Below, piece after piece: positions 35,711 through 44,251 of a stretch of DNA of 64,000 nucleotides. Source of the DNA: Candidatus Accumulibacter cognatus (lineage in GTDB: Bacteria; Pseudomonadota; Gammaproteobacteria; Burkholderiales; Rhodocyclaceae); assembly GCA_013414765.1 (NCBI GenBank), contig CP058708.1, positions 739,553 through 803,552 on the forward strand, read 5' to 3'. Numbering within the stretch: the first letter of the stretch is position 1; every line of letters begins with the position of its first letter. Both the position numbers and the translations under genes were made by a program. Under the pieces are notes generated by a model. That model was not told the DNA's origin, did not search any database, and was given only the letters and a program-made list of their open reading frames with translations.

Positions 35711-36189
35711 GTGTCCGTCTCGCAGGGCGCCAGCCAGGTGGCATCGATGTCCAGTACCCCCCCTTTGTACAACTTCTGGTCGAGAAACTGCCCGCGATAA
35801 AGCCATCCGATGCCGCCGTGCTGCGGCGACCAGGGCGTTTCCCATGCCTCAACGGCCACTCTCAGGCGCAGCACGGGGACTTCCTGAACCTCTGACTCCT
35901 TGTCCACGCAAGGCATTGCAGCCGCCAGGCGTAATTGGTCAGCCTGCGTATAGGCGGATGCCTGCTTGCCGATGTGTGGGCAAAGGTTCGCGATCCGCCT
36001 TTCGCGGGACAGATCCACCACTAGGCCCTTGAACCAGTAGGTCGGTGTCTTCAACAGCCAGCCTGCCCCACCCTCGCGAAAGATGACGCAATCGCCGATT
36101 TGCAGGCCGGATGCGGCTCCCACCGCATGGTCGGCACGCGCCGGAACGACAAGCAGCCACGCCGTGATGGCAGCGCCCATCAGCGACAT
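35707..36189 (-). CDS. Hypothetical secreted protein
   Basis: About 160 residues with a likely signal peptide (MSLMGAAITAWLLVVPARA) cut before DHAVG. The mature part has IGDCVIFREGGAGWLLKTPTYWFKG and GQFLDQKLYKGGVLDIDATW and two or three cysteines. No family recognised. A longer form starting at 36279 is possible but would bury the signal peptide; neither start has a good SD. It overlaps the CoA-transferase start by 4 nt. Confidence 0.65.
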   Translation of the reverse strand: MSLMGAAITAWLLVVPARADHAVGAASGLQIGDCVIFREGGAGWLLKTPTYWFKGLVVDLSRERRIANLCPHIGKQASAYTQADQLRLAAAMPCVDKESEVQEVPVLRLRVAVEAWETPWSPQHGGIGWLYRGQFLDQKLYKGGVLDIDATWLAPCETDT

Positions 36190-36328
36190 TGGCGAAATGT
36201 TCAGCTTGTCGTCATTGGCGGGAACATTTTTAGGGCTAGAGATCAACTCGAGTTCCAAGAGGTTCCATTCGAGCCACATGGTTCAGTACCGGCGAAAACA
36301 TCTGAGGCAGAACAAACGTGCAACTCAC

Positions 36329-37144
36329 TCACGATAGCCAGCGCTTGCGGCGACGATAATGCTTTACATCGCGAAAACTCTTTCGCCCGACCGATGACAG
36401 TCCCAGGTAGAACTCCTTGACATCTTCGTTGGCGGCCAGATCGCTGGCAACCCCCTCCATCACCACCCGGCCGTTTTCCAGAATATACCCGAAGTCGGCA
36501 TAGCGCAGCGCCATATTGGTGTTCTGCTCCGCAAGCAGGAAAGTCACGCCTTCCTTCTGGTTCAGATCCTTGACGATGGTAAATACCTCGTCGACGATCT
36601 GCGGCGCCAGACCCATCGACGGTTCGTCGAGCAGTACCATGCGCGGATTGGCCATCAACGCCCTTCCGATCGCGCACATCTGTTGCTCACCGCCCGAAGT
36701 GTAGGCCGCCTGGCTGCTGCGGCGGGTCTTGAGGCGAGGGAAATAAGCGTAGACCTTGTCGAGCGTTTCGGCAATCGCGGTTTTGCCGTCGCTACGCGTG
36801 TAGGCGCCGGTCAACAGGTTTTCCTCGATGCTCAGGTGGGCGAAACAGTGTCGTCCTTCCATCACCTGGATCACACCGCGCCGGACCAGTTGCGACGGGG
36901 ACAGTGCCTCGATACGTTCGCCGCGCAAGTCGATCGTGCCTTTGGTCACTTCCCCGCGCTCACCGTGCAGCAGATTGCTCACCGCCCGCAGGGTCGTCGT
37001 TTTGCCGGCCCCATTGCCCCCGAGCAGAGCGACGATTCCTCCCTCGGGAACGCTGAATGAAACCCCCTTGAGAACCAGAATCACGTGATTGTAGATCACC
37101 TCGATGCTATTGACACGAAGCAGGATATTGTTGGCGTCGCTCAT
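36329..37144 (-). CDS. livF: Branched-chain amino acid-type ABC transporter ATPase (LivF)
   Basis: A 271-residue ABC ATPase: Walker A GGNGAGKTT, signature SGGEQQ, Walker B MVLLDEP, H-loop region LLAEQN. LivF-type proteins usually have about 235-250 residues; here a basic C-terminal tail (VGRKSFRDVKHYRRRKRW) extends it. The start at MSDANN is chosen because family members begin just before this point; upstream in-frame ATGs lack an SD. It is the last gene of the liv cluster, separated from the binding-protein gene by about 120 bp. Confidence 0.9.
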   Translation of the reverse strand: MSDANNILLRVNSIEVIYNHVILVLKGVSFSVPEGGIVALLGGNGAGKTTTLRAVSNLLHGERGEVTKGTIDLRGERIEALSPSQLVRRGVIQVMEGRHCFAHLSIEENLLTGAYTRSDGKTAIAETLDKVYAYFPRLKTRRSSQAAYTSGGEQQMCAIGRALMANPRMVLLDEPSMGLAPQIVDEVFTIVKDLNQKEGVTFLLAEQNTNMALRYADFGYILENGRVVMEGVASDLAANEDVKEFYLGLSSVGRKSFRDVKHYRRRKRWLS

Positions 37145-37261
37145 GGCATCATGACTTTCATCATGCGTGATGGCGGTCTTGGCCATCACCATTGGGACAC
37201 CGCTCTCCAGCAAGCTGGAGAGCGGATAAAGGGCTCGTCCTGACTGTGAGTTTTCGGCAAT

Positions 37262-38599
37262 CTATAACTTGCACTCTTCAGGGGTGCGCGGCTTCAGCTT
37301 CTTTTCTTCGGCGTACTTGCCCGAGGCCAGCATCACCATCGGACGCAGAACCTTCTCGTCGGCCTGGTACCAGTCGGAGTTGAATTCCCACTTGCTGCCA
37401 TTCCAGGTATGAACACGCACCCACGACGATCCCATGTGGTCGAGGCAGGAAGTCTGCACCGGTCGCATCACGCCGGCGAAGCCCATGGCGTCAAGGGTCT
37501 TCTGGTCGAGGCTGAGGTTTTCAAGGCCCCATCGCACCTGCTCGCCGGTCATCACCTTGCCCTTGCCATAACGTTCCTGGGCCTTGCGGACGCCTTCAAC
37601 ACCGAGCATCGCCGATAGCAGGCCACGCATATAGAGGACCTGCCCGACCTCGTTTTTCGGCCCGGCGCCCTGCCCCTTGGCATATACCAGATCAAGCATG
37701 TCCTTGACGACCTTCGAATTGGGCTCGGCACCATGCTGCAGCGTCAGCGCACTGTATCCTTTGGCTCCTTCAGCGACATCCTTGACGTCGGGTTCGGCGC
37801 CCGCCCACCAGATGCCCATCATCTTGTCACGCTGATAACCGGTGGCCTGCGCTTCGCGCAATGCGGTCGAGTTCATCACCCCCCAACCCCAAAGCAGCAG
37901 GTAGTCCGGCTTTTGCTGCCGGATCTGCAGCCAAGTGGCCTTCTGCTCGACACCGGGGTGTGCCACCGGCAGCAACTGCACTTCAAAACCATAGGCCTTG
38001 CCCAGTTCCTGCAGGACCGGGATCGGCTCCTTGCCGTACGGGCTGTCGTGGTAGACCAGCGCGATCTTCTTGCCCTTCAGTTTGGCGACACCCCCTTCCT
38101 TCTTGGCGATATGCTGGATGGCCACCTCGGCACCGACCCAGTAAGTCCCCAGCAAAGGGAAGTTCCAGGTAAACACGGCCCCGTTCTGTGATTCGCTGCG
38201 ACCGTAGCCGGCGGTAATCAACGGGATCTTGTCGACCGGCGCTTTCTCGGTCAGGGCAAAGGTGATCCCGGTCGACAATGGCTGGAACAAGGTCGCACCA
38301 CCGTTTTTGCCTTTTAAACGCTCGTAGCATTCGACGCCTCGATCGGTGGCGTAAGCCGTCTCGCATTCCTCGAAACTGATCTTGACCCCATTAATTCCCC
38401 CCCTGGCATTTATCAGCTTCAGGTAGTCAACGTAACCATTGGCCCATTGACTACCGTTGGTGGCATAAGCGCCGGTGCGATAGACCAGGACCGGGAAGAA
38501 CTGCTCCTTGACTTGCGCCAGGACCGTCGGTGCGGTCAGCAGCGACGACAGAACGACGGCGCTTGCGGAAATCGTCAGTGCAAGCTTGCTTAGTTTCAT
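37262..38599 (-). CDS. ABC transporter substrate-binding protein, LivK-like
   Basis: A 445-residue periplasmic binding protein with a clear signal peptide (MKLSKLALTISASAVVLSSL to APTVLA, cut before QVKEQ). The Leu/Ile/Val-binding fold is seen in LVYRTGAYATNGSQWANGY, LINARGGINGVKISFEEC and TWNFPLLGTYWVGAE. It is longer than classical LivK (about 370) and belongs to the group often paired with acyl-CoA ligases, so the ligand may be an aromatic or fatty acid, not an amino acid. SD GAGGAG lies 6 nt before the ATG. Confidence 0.88.
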   Translation of the reverse strand: MKLSKLALTISASAVVLSSLLTAPTVLAQVKEQFFPVLVYRTGAYATNGSQWANGYVDYLKLINARGGINGVKISFEECETAYATDRGVECYERLKGKNGGATLFQPLSTGITFALTEKAPVDKIPLITAGYGRSESQNGAVFTWNFPLLGTYWVGAEVAIQHIAKKEGGVAKLKGKKIALVYHDSPYGKEPIPVLQELGKAYGFEVQLLPVAHPGVEQKATWLQIRQQKPDYLLLWGWGVMNSTALREAQATGYQRDKMMGIWWAGAEPDVKDVAEGAKGYSALTLQHGAEPNSKVVKDMLDLVYAKGQGAGPKNEVGQVLYMRGLLSAMLGVEGVRKAQERYGKGKVMTGEQVRWGLENLSLDQKTLDAMGFAGVMRPVQTSCLDHMGSSWVRVHTWNGSKWEFNSDWYQADEKVLRPMVMLASGKYAEEKKLKPRTPEECKL

Positions 38600-38685
38600 C
38601 AGTGTCTCCTCTTGTTGTCATTGCAGTGATCAGTGATACGTCTGTACAAACTCTCCAGAAACAGCGAAACCCGCCCGGCCACCCC

Positions 38686-39762
38686 TCAGTGTGGAAATGG
38701 CCAGAGCCGAAGTTTTTCCTTGCCGGTAGACCACAGGCGAGCGATGCCATGCGGCTCCTTGATCAGGAAGAAAATGATCAATCCGCCAAAGAGGATCAAC
38801 TCTGCGTGTGAAACTCCGGCAGTGGAAATGCTGATCCCGAACAACGCTCCGAAAGCTGGTAGGAACTGATTCAGAGCGATCGGCAAGATGACGATGAAGG
38901 CCGCCCCGAAGAAACTACCCATGATCGAACCCAGGCCGCCAATGATGACCATGAACAGCAACTGGAACGATCGATCGACCGAGAAGGCAGCAGGCTCCCA
39001 TGAGGCCAGATGGATGAAGCCCCACAGGGCGCCGGCCGTACCCACAAAAAAGGAACTGACTGCAAAAGCCGAGAGCTTGGCAAACAGCGGCCGGATACCG
39101 ATCACTTCGGCGGCAACGTCCATGTCGCGAATCGCCATCCACTGCCGGCCGATGGCACAGCGCGTCATGTTTTTCGCCAGCAATGCGAACACCGTCAGGA
39201 ACATCAGGCAAAATAGGTATTTGTTGACTGGAGTGTCAATCTGCCAGCCCATGATCTGAAGATTGGAGACAGAAACAGAGCCGGAAGACGCATTGTCGGT
39301 AAACCAGGGAACCCGCAGAAAGACCCAGTCGGTGAAGAACTGTGCCGCCAAGGTGGCGACCGCGAGATAGAGTCCGCGAACGCGCAGACTCGGGATGCCA
39401 AAAAACATGCCCACAACGGCAGCGGTGACGCCACCCAGCAGCAAGGAAACCAGTAGTGGCAGGCCCTCGATACGAATATGGAAATTGTAGGCTGCGTAAG
39501 CCCCTACCGCCATGAAGGCCCCGGCACCCAGCGTGATCTGCCCGCAGAAACCGACCAGAATGTTGACCCCGAGTGCTGCCAGCGACAGGACCAGGAAGGG
39601 AATCAGGATTGCGCGCAACAGGTATTCGTCGACCAGCAACGGGACCCCGATGAAGGCCACCACCAGAAGACCGAGAATTGCCCAACGATCTTGTGCAATC
39701 GGAAAAATTTGCTGATCGGCGGCGTAGGAGGTCTTGAACTGACCATTTTCTCTGTACAGCAT
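38686..39762 (-). CDS. livM: Branched-chain amino acid-type ABC transporter permease (LivM)
   Basis: A 358-residue permease with about ten membrane segments and the LivM signature NILVGFCGQITLGAGAFMAVGAYAAYN. It follows livH on the same strand with about 120 bp between, containing an inverted repeat. A short soluble N-terminus (MLYRENGQFKTSYAADQ) precedes the first membrane helix. Confidence 0.93.
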   Translation of the reverse strand: MLYRENGQFKTSYAADQQIFPIAQDRWAILGLLVVAFIGVPLLVDEYLLRAILIPFLVLSLAALGVNILVGFCGQITLGAGAFMAVGAYAAYNFHIRIEGLPLLVSLLLGGVTAAVVGMFFGIPSLRVRGLYLAVATLAAQFFTDWVFLRVPWFTDNASSGSVSVSNLQIMGWQIDTPVNKYLFCLMFLTVFALLAKNMTRCAIGRQWMAIRDMDVAAEVIGIRPLFAKLSAFAVSSFFVGTAGALWGFIHLASWEPAAFSVDRSFQLLFMVIIGGLGSIMGSFFGAAFIVILPIALNQFLPAFGALFGISISTAGVSHAELILFGGLIIFFLIKEPHGIARLWSTGKEKLRLWPFPH

Positions 39763-39836
39763 CTGCCTGATCTCCGCTTAATGTGAAAGTCGCGTCATCG
39801 ACTCAAGAATCTTCCCCTTCGCTGTGGGAAGGGAAA

Positions 39837-39882
39837 CGGTCATGACTGTCATGATCAGGGCTGCCGGGAAAAGTCATGACCG
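39837..39882. repeat. Inverted repeat between livH and livM
   Basis: CGGTCATGACT (39837-39847) and AGTCATGACCG (39872-39882) are perfect 11-bp inverted arms around a 24-nt loop that itself holds another ATGAC/GTCAT pairing. No T-run follows on the minus strand, so it may be an mRNA-stability or processing hairpin between livH and livM. Confidence 0.55.
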
Positions 39883-40812
39883 TTAGACGCGGTCGATGAT
39901 CTTTTCACCGAACAGGCCTTGTGGCCTGAACAGCAGGAAGAGCAAAGCCAGTTGGTAGGCAAACCAGATTTCGATGCCGCCGCCAATCATCGGTCCGAGA
40001 TAGACCTCCGAGACCTTCTCGCCAACACCAATGATCAGTCCGCCGATGATCGCGCCGGGAATCGAGGTCAGACCGCCAAGAATGACCACCGGCAAACCAC
40101 GCAGCGCCACCGTCGCCAGAGAAAACTGTACGCCCAGCTTGGAGCCCCAGATCACCCCGGCAACCAGCGCCACCAAGCCAGCGACGCACCAGACGATCAC
40201 CCAGATACGATTCAGCGGGATACCGATCGACTGAGCTGCCTGGTGATCGTCGGCAACCGCCCGCAAGGCCCGCCCGGTGGCGGTCTTCTGGAAAAACAGC
40301 GCCAGCAGGCCAACCAGCACGGCCGCGATCAAGGCGGCGACGAAATCCTCCTTGTTGATCAGCAGGCCGCCTTCAAAGGTCCCTTCGAGGATCATCACCG
40401 GCTCCTTGGGCATGCCGACGTCGATCTTGTAGACGTCGGCACCGAAAACGCTTGTGCCGACGCCTTCAAGGACGTAAGCGATGCCCAGGGTCGCCATCAG
40501 CAGGGTTGCGCCCTCCTGATTCACCAGGTGACGCAGGACCAGACGCTCGATCAGCCAGGCGACGACGAACATCAGCGCGCCGGCCAGGAAAAAGGCGATC
40601 GTATTTGCCAGCCATGCGCTGTCGATGCCCAGGTGATCCGGAAGCCACGCCGAAAAACGTGCCATCGCCAGGGCCGCGAACAGCACCATCGCACCCTGTG
40701 CGAAGTTGAACACCCCCGAAGCCTTGAAGATCAGCACGAAACCCAGCGCGACCAGCGAGTACAACATGCCGGCCATCAGTCCACCAATCAGTGTTTCGAG
40801 AAAGAAACCCAT
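39883..40812 (-). CDS. livH: Branched-chain amino acid-type ABC transporter permease (LivH)
   Basis: A 309-residue permease with about eight membrane helices. Typical LivH features are the N-terminal GGLMAGMLYSLVALGFVLIFKASGVFNFAQGA, the SIGIPLNR loop and GGLTSIPGAIIGGLIIG near the C-terminus. It lies 12 bp after livG on the same strand. Confidence 0.94.
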   Translation of the reverse strand: MGFFLETLIGGLMAGMLYSLVALGFVLIFKASGVFNFAQGAMVLFAALAMARFSAWLPDHLGIDSAWLANTIAFFLAGALMFVVAWLIERLVLRHLVNQEGATLLMATLGIAYVLEGVGTSVFGADVYKIDVGMPKEPVMILEGTFEGGLLINKEDFVAALIAAVLVGLLALFFQKTATGRALRAVADDHQAAQSIGIPLNRIWVIVWCVAGLVALVAGVIWGSKLGVQFSLATVALRGLPVVILGGLTSIPGAIIGGLIIGVGEKVSEVYLGPMIGGGIEIWFAYQLALLFLLFRPQGLFGEKIIDRV

Positions 40813-40824
40813 CCGATGCTCCCC

Positions 40825-41607
40825 TCAGTGGCTGGCGCCAAGGTAGGCGCTGATGACTTCCGGATTGGCCCTAACCGCGTCGGGGTCCCCATCGCCGATC
40901 TTCCTGCCGTAATCGAGAACCACCACCCGGTCGGAAATGTCCATCACCACCGCCATGTCATGTTCGATCAACACAATCGTCGTGCCGAACTGATCATTGA
41001 CGTCGAGAATGAACCGACACATGTCCTGTTTCTCTTCGACGTTCATTCCGGCCATCGGCTCGTCAAGCAGAAGGATGCTCGGTTCCATGGCCAGTGCCCG
41101 GCCAAGGTCGACACGCTTTTGCAGCCCATAGGGCAGGCGACCAACCGGCGTTTTGCGAATATGCTGAATTTCCAGGAAATCGATCACTTCCTCAACCTTG
41201 GCCCGGTGCAGGAGTTCCTCGCGCCGCGCCGCTCCCCACCAGATCGCCTGCTGGATCAGGTTGCTGCGGATCTTCAGATTACGTCCGGTCATCAGGTTGT
41301 CGATCACGCTCATGCCCTTGAACAGGGCGATGTTCTGAAAGGTACGTGAGATACCCGCCCTGGCTGCCTTGTAGGGGTTCATGCGGTTGAAGTGCTGGCC
41401 ACGCAGGATGATCTCCCCTTTCTGTGGGCGGTAGACCCCATTGATCACGTTCAGCATCGAACTCTTGCCTGCACCATTCGGGCCGATGATCGCCCTGATC
41501 TCGTGTTCGCGAACGTCGAACGAGATGTCGGTCAGCGCCTTGACCCCACCGAAGGAGAGGGAGACGTTTTTCAGATCGAGAATAATTTCTCCGCTTTGCC
41601 GACTCAT
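40825..41607 (-). CDS. livG: Branched-chain amino acid-type ABC transporter ATPase (LivG)
   Basis: A 260-residue ATPase with Walker [10 protein letters not shown], the modified signature LPYGLQKRVD seen in LivG proteins, Walker B ILLLDEP and the C-terminal VVVLDYGRKIGDGDP. Its ATG shares one base with the stop of the acyl-CoA ligase gene (TGATG), so the two are translationally coupled. Confidence 0.94.
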   Translation of the reverse strand: MSRQSGEIILDLKNVSLSFGGVKALTDISFDVREHEIRAIIGPNGAGKSSMLNVINGVYRPQKGEIILRGQHFNRMNPYKAARAGISRTFQNIALFKGMSVIDNLMTGRNLKIRSNLIQQAIWWGAARREELLHRAKVEEVIDFLEIQHIRKTPVGRLPYGLQKRVDLGRALAMEPSILLLDEPMAGMNVEEKQDMCRFILDVNDQFGTTIVLIEHDMAVVMDISDRVVVLDYGRKIGDGDPDAVRANPEVISAYLGASH

Positions 41608-43565
41608 CAGCCGCCCCTCCCGGCAACTGCAAAAGTCTTCGGATCGCGGATGACGAGATCGGCAGCCACCCTGCCTTGCCGCCCGTCCTCGAACTTCACC
41701 GCGGTTTCGATGAATTGACGTTCTCTGCCGTTGTACAGCGCTTCGATCAGCACTGCATATTTCTCGGCGACGAAGTTGCGGCGCACCTTGCGCGTGCGAG
41801 TCAATTCATCATCATCGGGATCGAGTTCCTTGTGCAGGATCAAGAAACGATGAATCTGCGAATCGGCCAAGGCGCCCTCCCCCACCAGTTCGCCATTGAC
41901 TTGCTCGATGCATTCCTGGATCAGCCCATAGACCTCTGGCTTGGCCGCCAAGTCGGTATAGCCTGAATAAGCGAAGCCACGCCGCTCCGCCCAGTTGCCA
42001 ACCGCGCCGATGTCGATGTTGATGAACGCGCAGACCATTTCGCGGTGATCACCGAAGACCACGGCTTCCTTGATGTACGGGAAGAACTTCAACTTGTTTT
42101 CGATGTAATTGGGTGCATACATCGCACCGTTCGCCAGTTTGCCAACATCCTTGGCGCGATCGATGATCTTGAGATGACCATCGTCATCGAAAATTCCCGC
42201 GTCACCGGTCATGAAATAACCGTCGGCGTTGATCGCTTCGGCTGTCGCATCCGGCCGCTTGTAATACTCCTTGAGCAGCATCGGACCCTTGACCAGGATC
42301 TCGCCGTTATCGGCGATCCTGACTTCGACACCTGGGGCCGGTTTGCCGACGCTGTCAAACTTGATCTGGCCATCGGGTTGCAGGCAGACGTAAGCGCAGG
42401 TTTCGGTCTGACCATAGAGCTGCTTCAGATTGATGCCGATTGATCGATAGAAACGGAACAGGTCGGGGCCGATCGCTGCCCCAGCGGTATAGGCAACACG
42501 GATGCGGCTCATGCCGAGAACATTCTTCAGCGGCCCGAAGACGAAAACCTTGCCCAAGGCGTAGAGCAGCCGGTCGGCAAAGGAGACCGGCTGGCCGTCG
42601 AGAATCTGGGCACCGCTGCGCCGGGCGACCGCCATGAAGTAGTGAAACATTTTCTGCTTGATGACGCTTGCGTCCTCCATGCGGATCATCACCTGCGTCA
42701 GCAGGTTCTCGAAGACGCGGGGGGGCGCGAAGTAGTAGCTGGGCCCGATCTCGCGCAGGTCGGTCATCACCGTTTCGGCTGACTCCGGACAGTTGATCGT
42801 GAAACCAGTGACCATCGCCTGTGCAAATGAAAACAGGTGGTCGCCAACCCAGGCCATCGGCAGATACGAAAGGATGTCCTCATCAGCGGTCAGACGGTCG
42901 AAATCCGCCCCCCCTCGTGCCGCGCTGATGAAGGCATGGTGGGTCAGACACACCCCCTTGGGTTTGCCCGTCGTCCCCGAAGTGTACAGCATGACGCTTA
43001 CATCATCGGGGTGACCCGCGTCGATCTCGGTGCTCAGCAGAGCCGGGTGATTGCGATTGTGGATCCGTCCCATCGCCATCAACTCGCGGATGTTGTGGAT
43101 GAAAGGCTGCGTATAGTGACGCATTCCGCGCGGATCGTCGTAAAGCACATGCTCGAGTTGCGGCAGTTGATCCTGGATTTCGAGCAACTTGTCGACCTGC
43201 TCCTGATTCTCGACGAAGACAAAACGGATTTCCGCATCGAGCAGGGTGAACAGCATTTCGCTGGCAACTGCGTCCTGGTAGAGCGGCACGGGCACGCCGC
43301 CAAGACATTGCACGGCGGTCATCATCATGTACATACGCGGCCGGTTTTCGCCGACGATAGCCAGATTCTCGCCACGTCGAAAACCCATTTCGGCGAGACC
43401 ACAGGCGAGTGCGCGAACCTCTTCGGCCACATCGTTCCAGGTCCAGCACTGCCAGATCCCCAGATCCTTCTCGCGCATCGCCGGCTTGCCGCCACGCACT
43501 TGCGCATGCTGAATCAGCAAGCGTGGAAAGGTATCCAGCGCTTGCGAAGAGGCCATGTCCGGCAT
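41607..43565 (-). CDS. AMP-dependent long-chain acyl-CoA synthetase/ligase
   Basis: A 652-residue ANL-superfamily enzyme; activates a carboxylic acid to its CoA thioester with ATP. The P-loop-like LYTSGTTGKPKGV lies near residue 185, the YGQTE motif at YGQTETCAYV near 380, and the GYFMTGDAG/RAKDVGKLANG hinge region near 450. Length and layout match the FAA1-like long-chain group; the exact substrate is open. A GGAGGAG SD precedes the first ATG. It is first in an operon with a full liv-type ABC transporter, suggesting import and immediate CoA activation of the same acid. Confidence 0.9.
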   Translation of the reverse strand: MPDMASSQALDTFPRLLIQHAQVRGGKPAMREKDLGIWQCWTWNDVAEEVRALACGLAEMGFRRGENLAIVGENRPRMYMMMTAVQCLGGVPVPLYQDAVASEMLFTLLDAEIRFVFVENQEQVDKLLEIQDQLPQLEHVLYDDPRGMRHYTQPFIHNIRELMAMGRIHNRNHPALLSTEIDAGHPDDVSVMLYTSGTTGKPKGVCLTHHAFISAARGGADFDRLTADEDILSYLPMAWVGDHLFSFAQAMVTGFTINCPESAETVMTDLREIGPSYYFAPPRVFENLLTQVMIRMEDASVIKQKMFHYFMAVARRSGAQILDGQPVSFADRLLYALGKVFVFGPLKNVLGMSRIRVAYTAGAAIGPDLFRFYRSIGINLKQLYGQTETCAYVCLQPDGQIKFDSVGKPAPGVEVRIADNGEILVKGPMLLKEYYKRPDATAEAINADGYFMTGDAGIFDDDGHLKIIDRAKDVGKLANGAMYAPNYIENKLKFFPYIKEAVVFGDHREMVCAFINIDIGAVGNWAERRGFAYSGYTDLAAKPEVYGLIQECIEQVNGELVGEGALADSQIHRFLILHKELDPDDDELTRTRKVRRNFVAEKYAVLIEALYNGRERQFIETAVKFEDGRQGRVAADLVIRDPKTFAVAGRGG

Positions 43566-43930
43566 CTCGTCTCCTCCGGTGCGCTGACCATCAAAACGCT
43601 GACGGCCAAGCCCTTGTCGTTATACTGGCAATTCTAGTCCTTTTTCACCAATAATCATTGTGCAACGCCGCATCACTCCGACTCAATGACATCAGGCTCC
43701 AGGACGCTCATCCAGACGCCGCACCGACTTGAGTGACGGGAGCGCTGGCCCACCAGTAACGACGCCATCCCCGGCCAGTGGCGTGAAGACTTCTAGAACG
43801 ACGAAATTGAACAAGCCATTGATCTGGGTTAGTATTCGGCGCGGCGAGGGGAAGGACTTGTCAACACCTGGTCAATACGCTGCAGAAACTGCGGCAAAAC
43901 CGCTTCAACAAAACGACATCGGAGGATGAC
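43566..43930. other. Divergent intergenic region (acyl-CoA ligase / DUF485-actP)
   Basis: It holds the promoters of two divergent operons. I see no confident -35/-10 pair or operator. A GGAGG SD lies just before the DUF485 gene. No gene is present. Confidence 0.4.
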
Positions 43931-44251
43931 ATGAGTAGTGTTATTTACGAGCGAATGCGGGTCAATCCCAAATTCCACAAACTGATTAGCGAGCGGGGAC
44001 GCTTCGCGTGGACCCTGTCGGCCATCGTGCTGATCCTTTTTTACGGATTTTTCATGCTGGTCGCCTTCAACCCAGGACTGCTGGGTCAGAAGATTGCCGA
44101 GGGATCGATGTGGCCGATCGGCTATACCATCGAGCTTTGCCTGTTCGTTTTTTTCTGGCTGCTGACTTTCGTGTATGTTCGACGTGCCAACGGCGAGTTT
44201 GATGATCTGACTTCCGAAATGATCAAGGAAGCCCAGAAGGAGAAACCATGA
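43931..44251 (+). CDS. DUF485 membrane protein (YjcH-like)
   Basis: A 106-residue inner-membrane protein with two hydrophobic helices (about 27-48 and 64-86) and a charged C-terminus. The N-terminal pattern NPKFHKLISERGRFAWTLS is typical of DUF485. Such genes are nearly always upstream of actP and probably assist the symporter. GGAGG lies 5 nt before the ATG. The stop overlaps the actP start by 4 nt (ATGA). Confidence 0.93.
   Translation: MSSVIYERMRVNPKFHKLISERGRFAWTLSAIVLILFYGFFMLVAFNPGLLGQKIAEGSMWPIGYTIELCLFVFFWLLTFVYVRRANGEFDDLTSEMIKEAQKEKP

Noticed and set aside
39919-41349. Plus-strand frame of 476 codons over livH/livG
   Set aside because: Antisense of two clear transporter genes; composition (Gln/His/Asp-rich) is typical of a codon-bias shadow.
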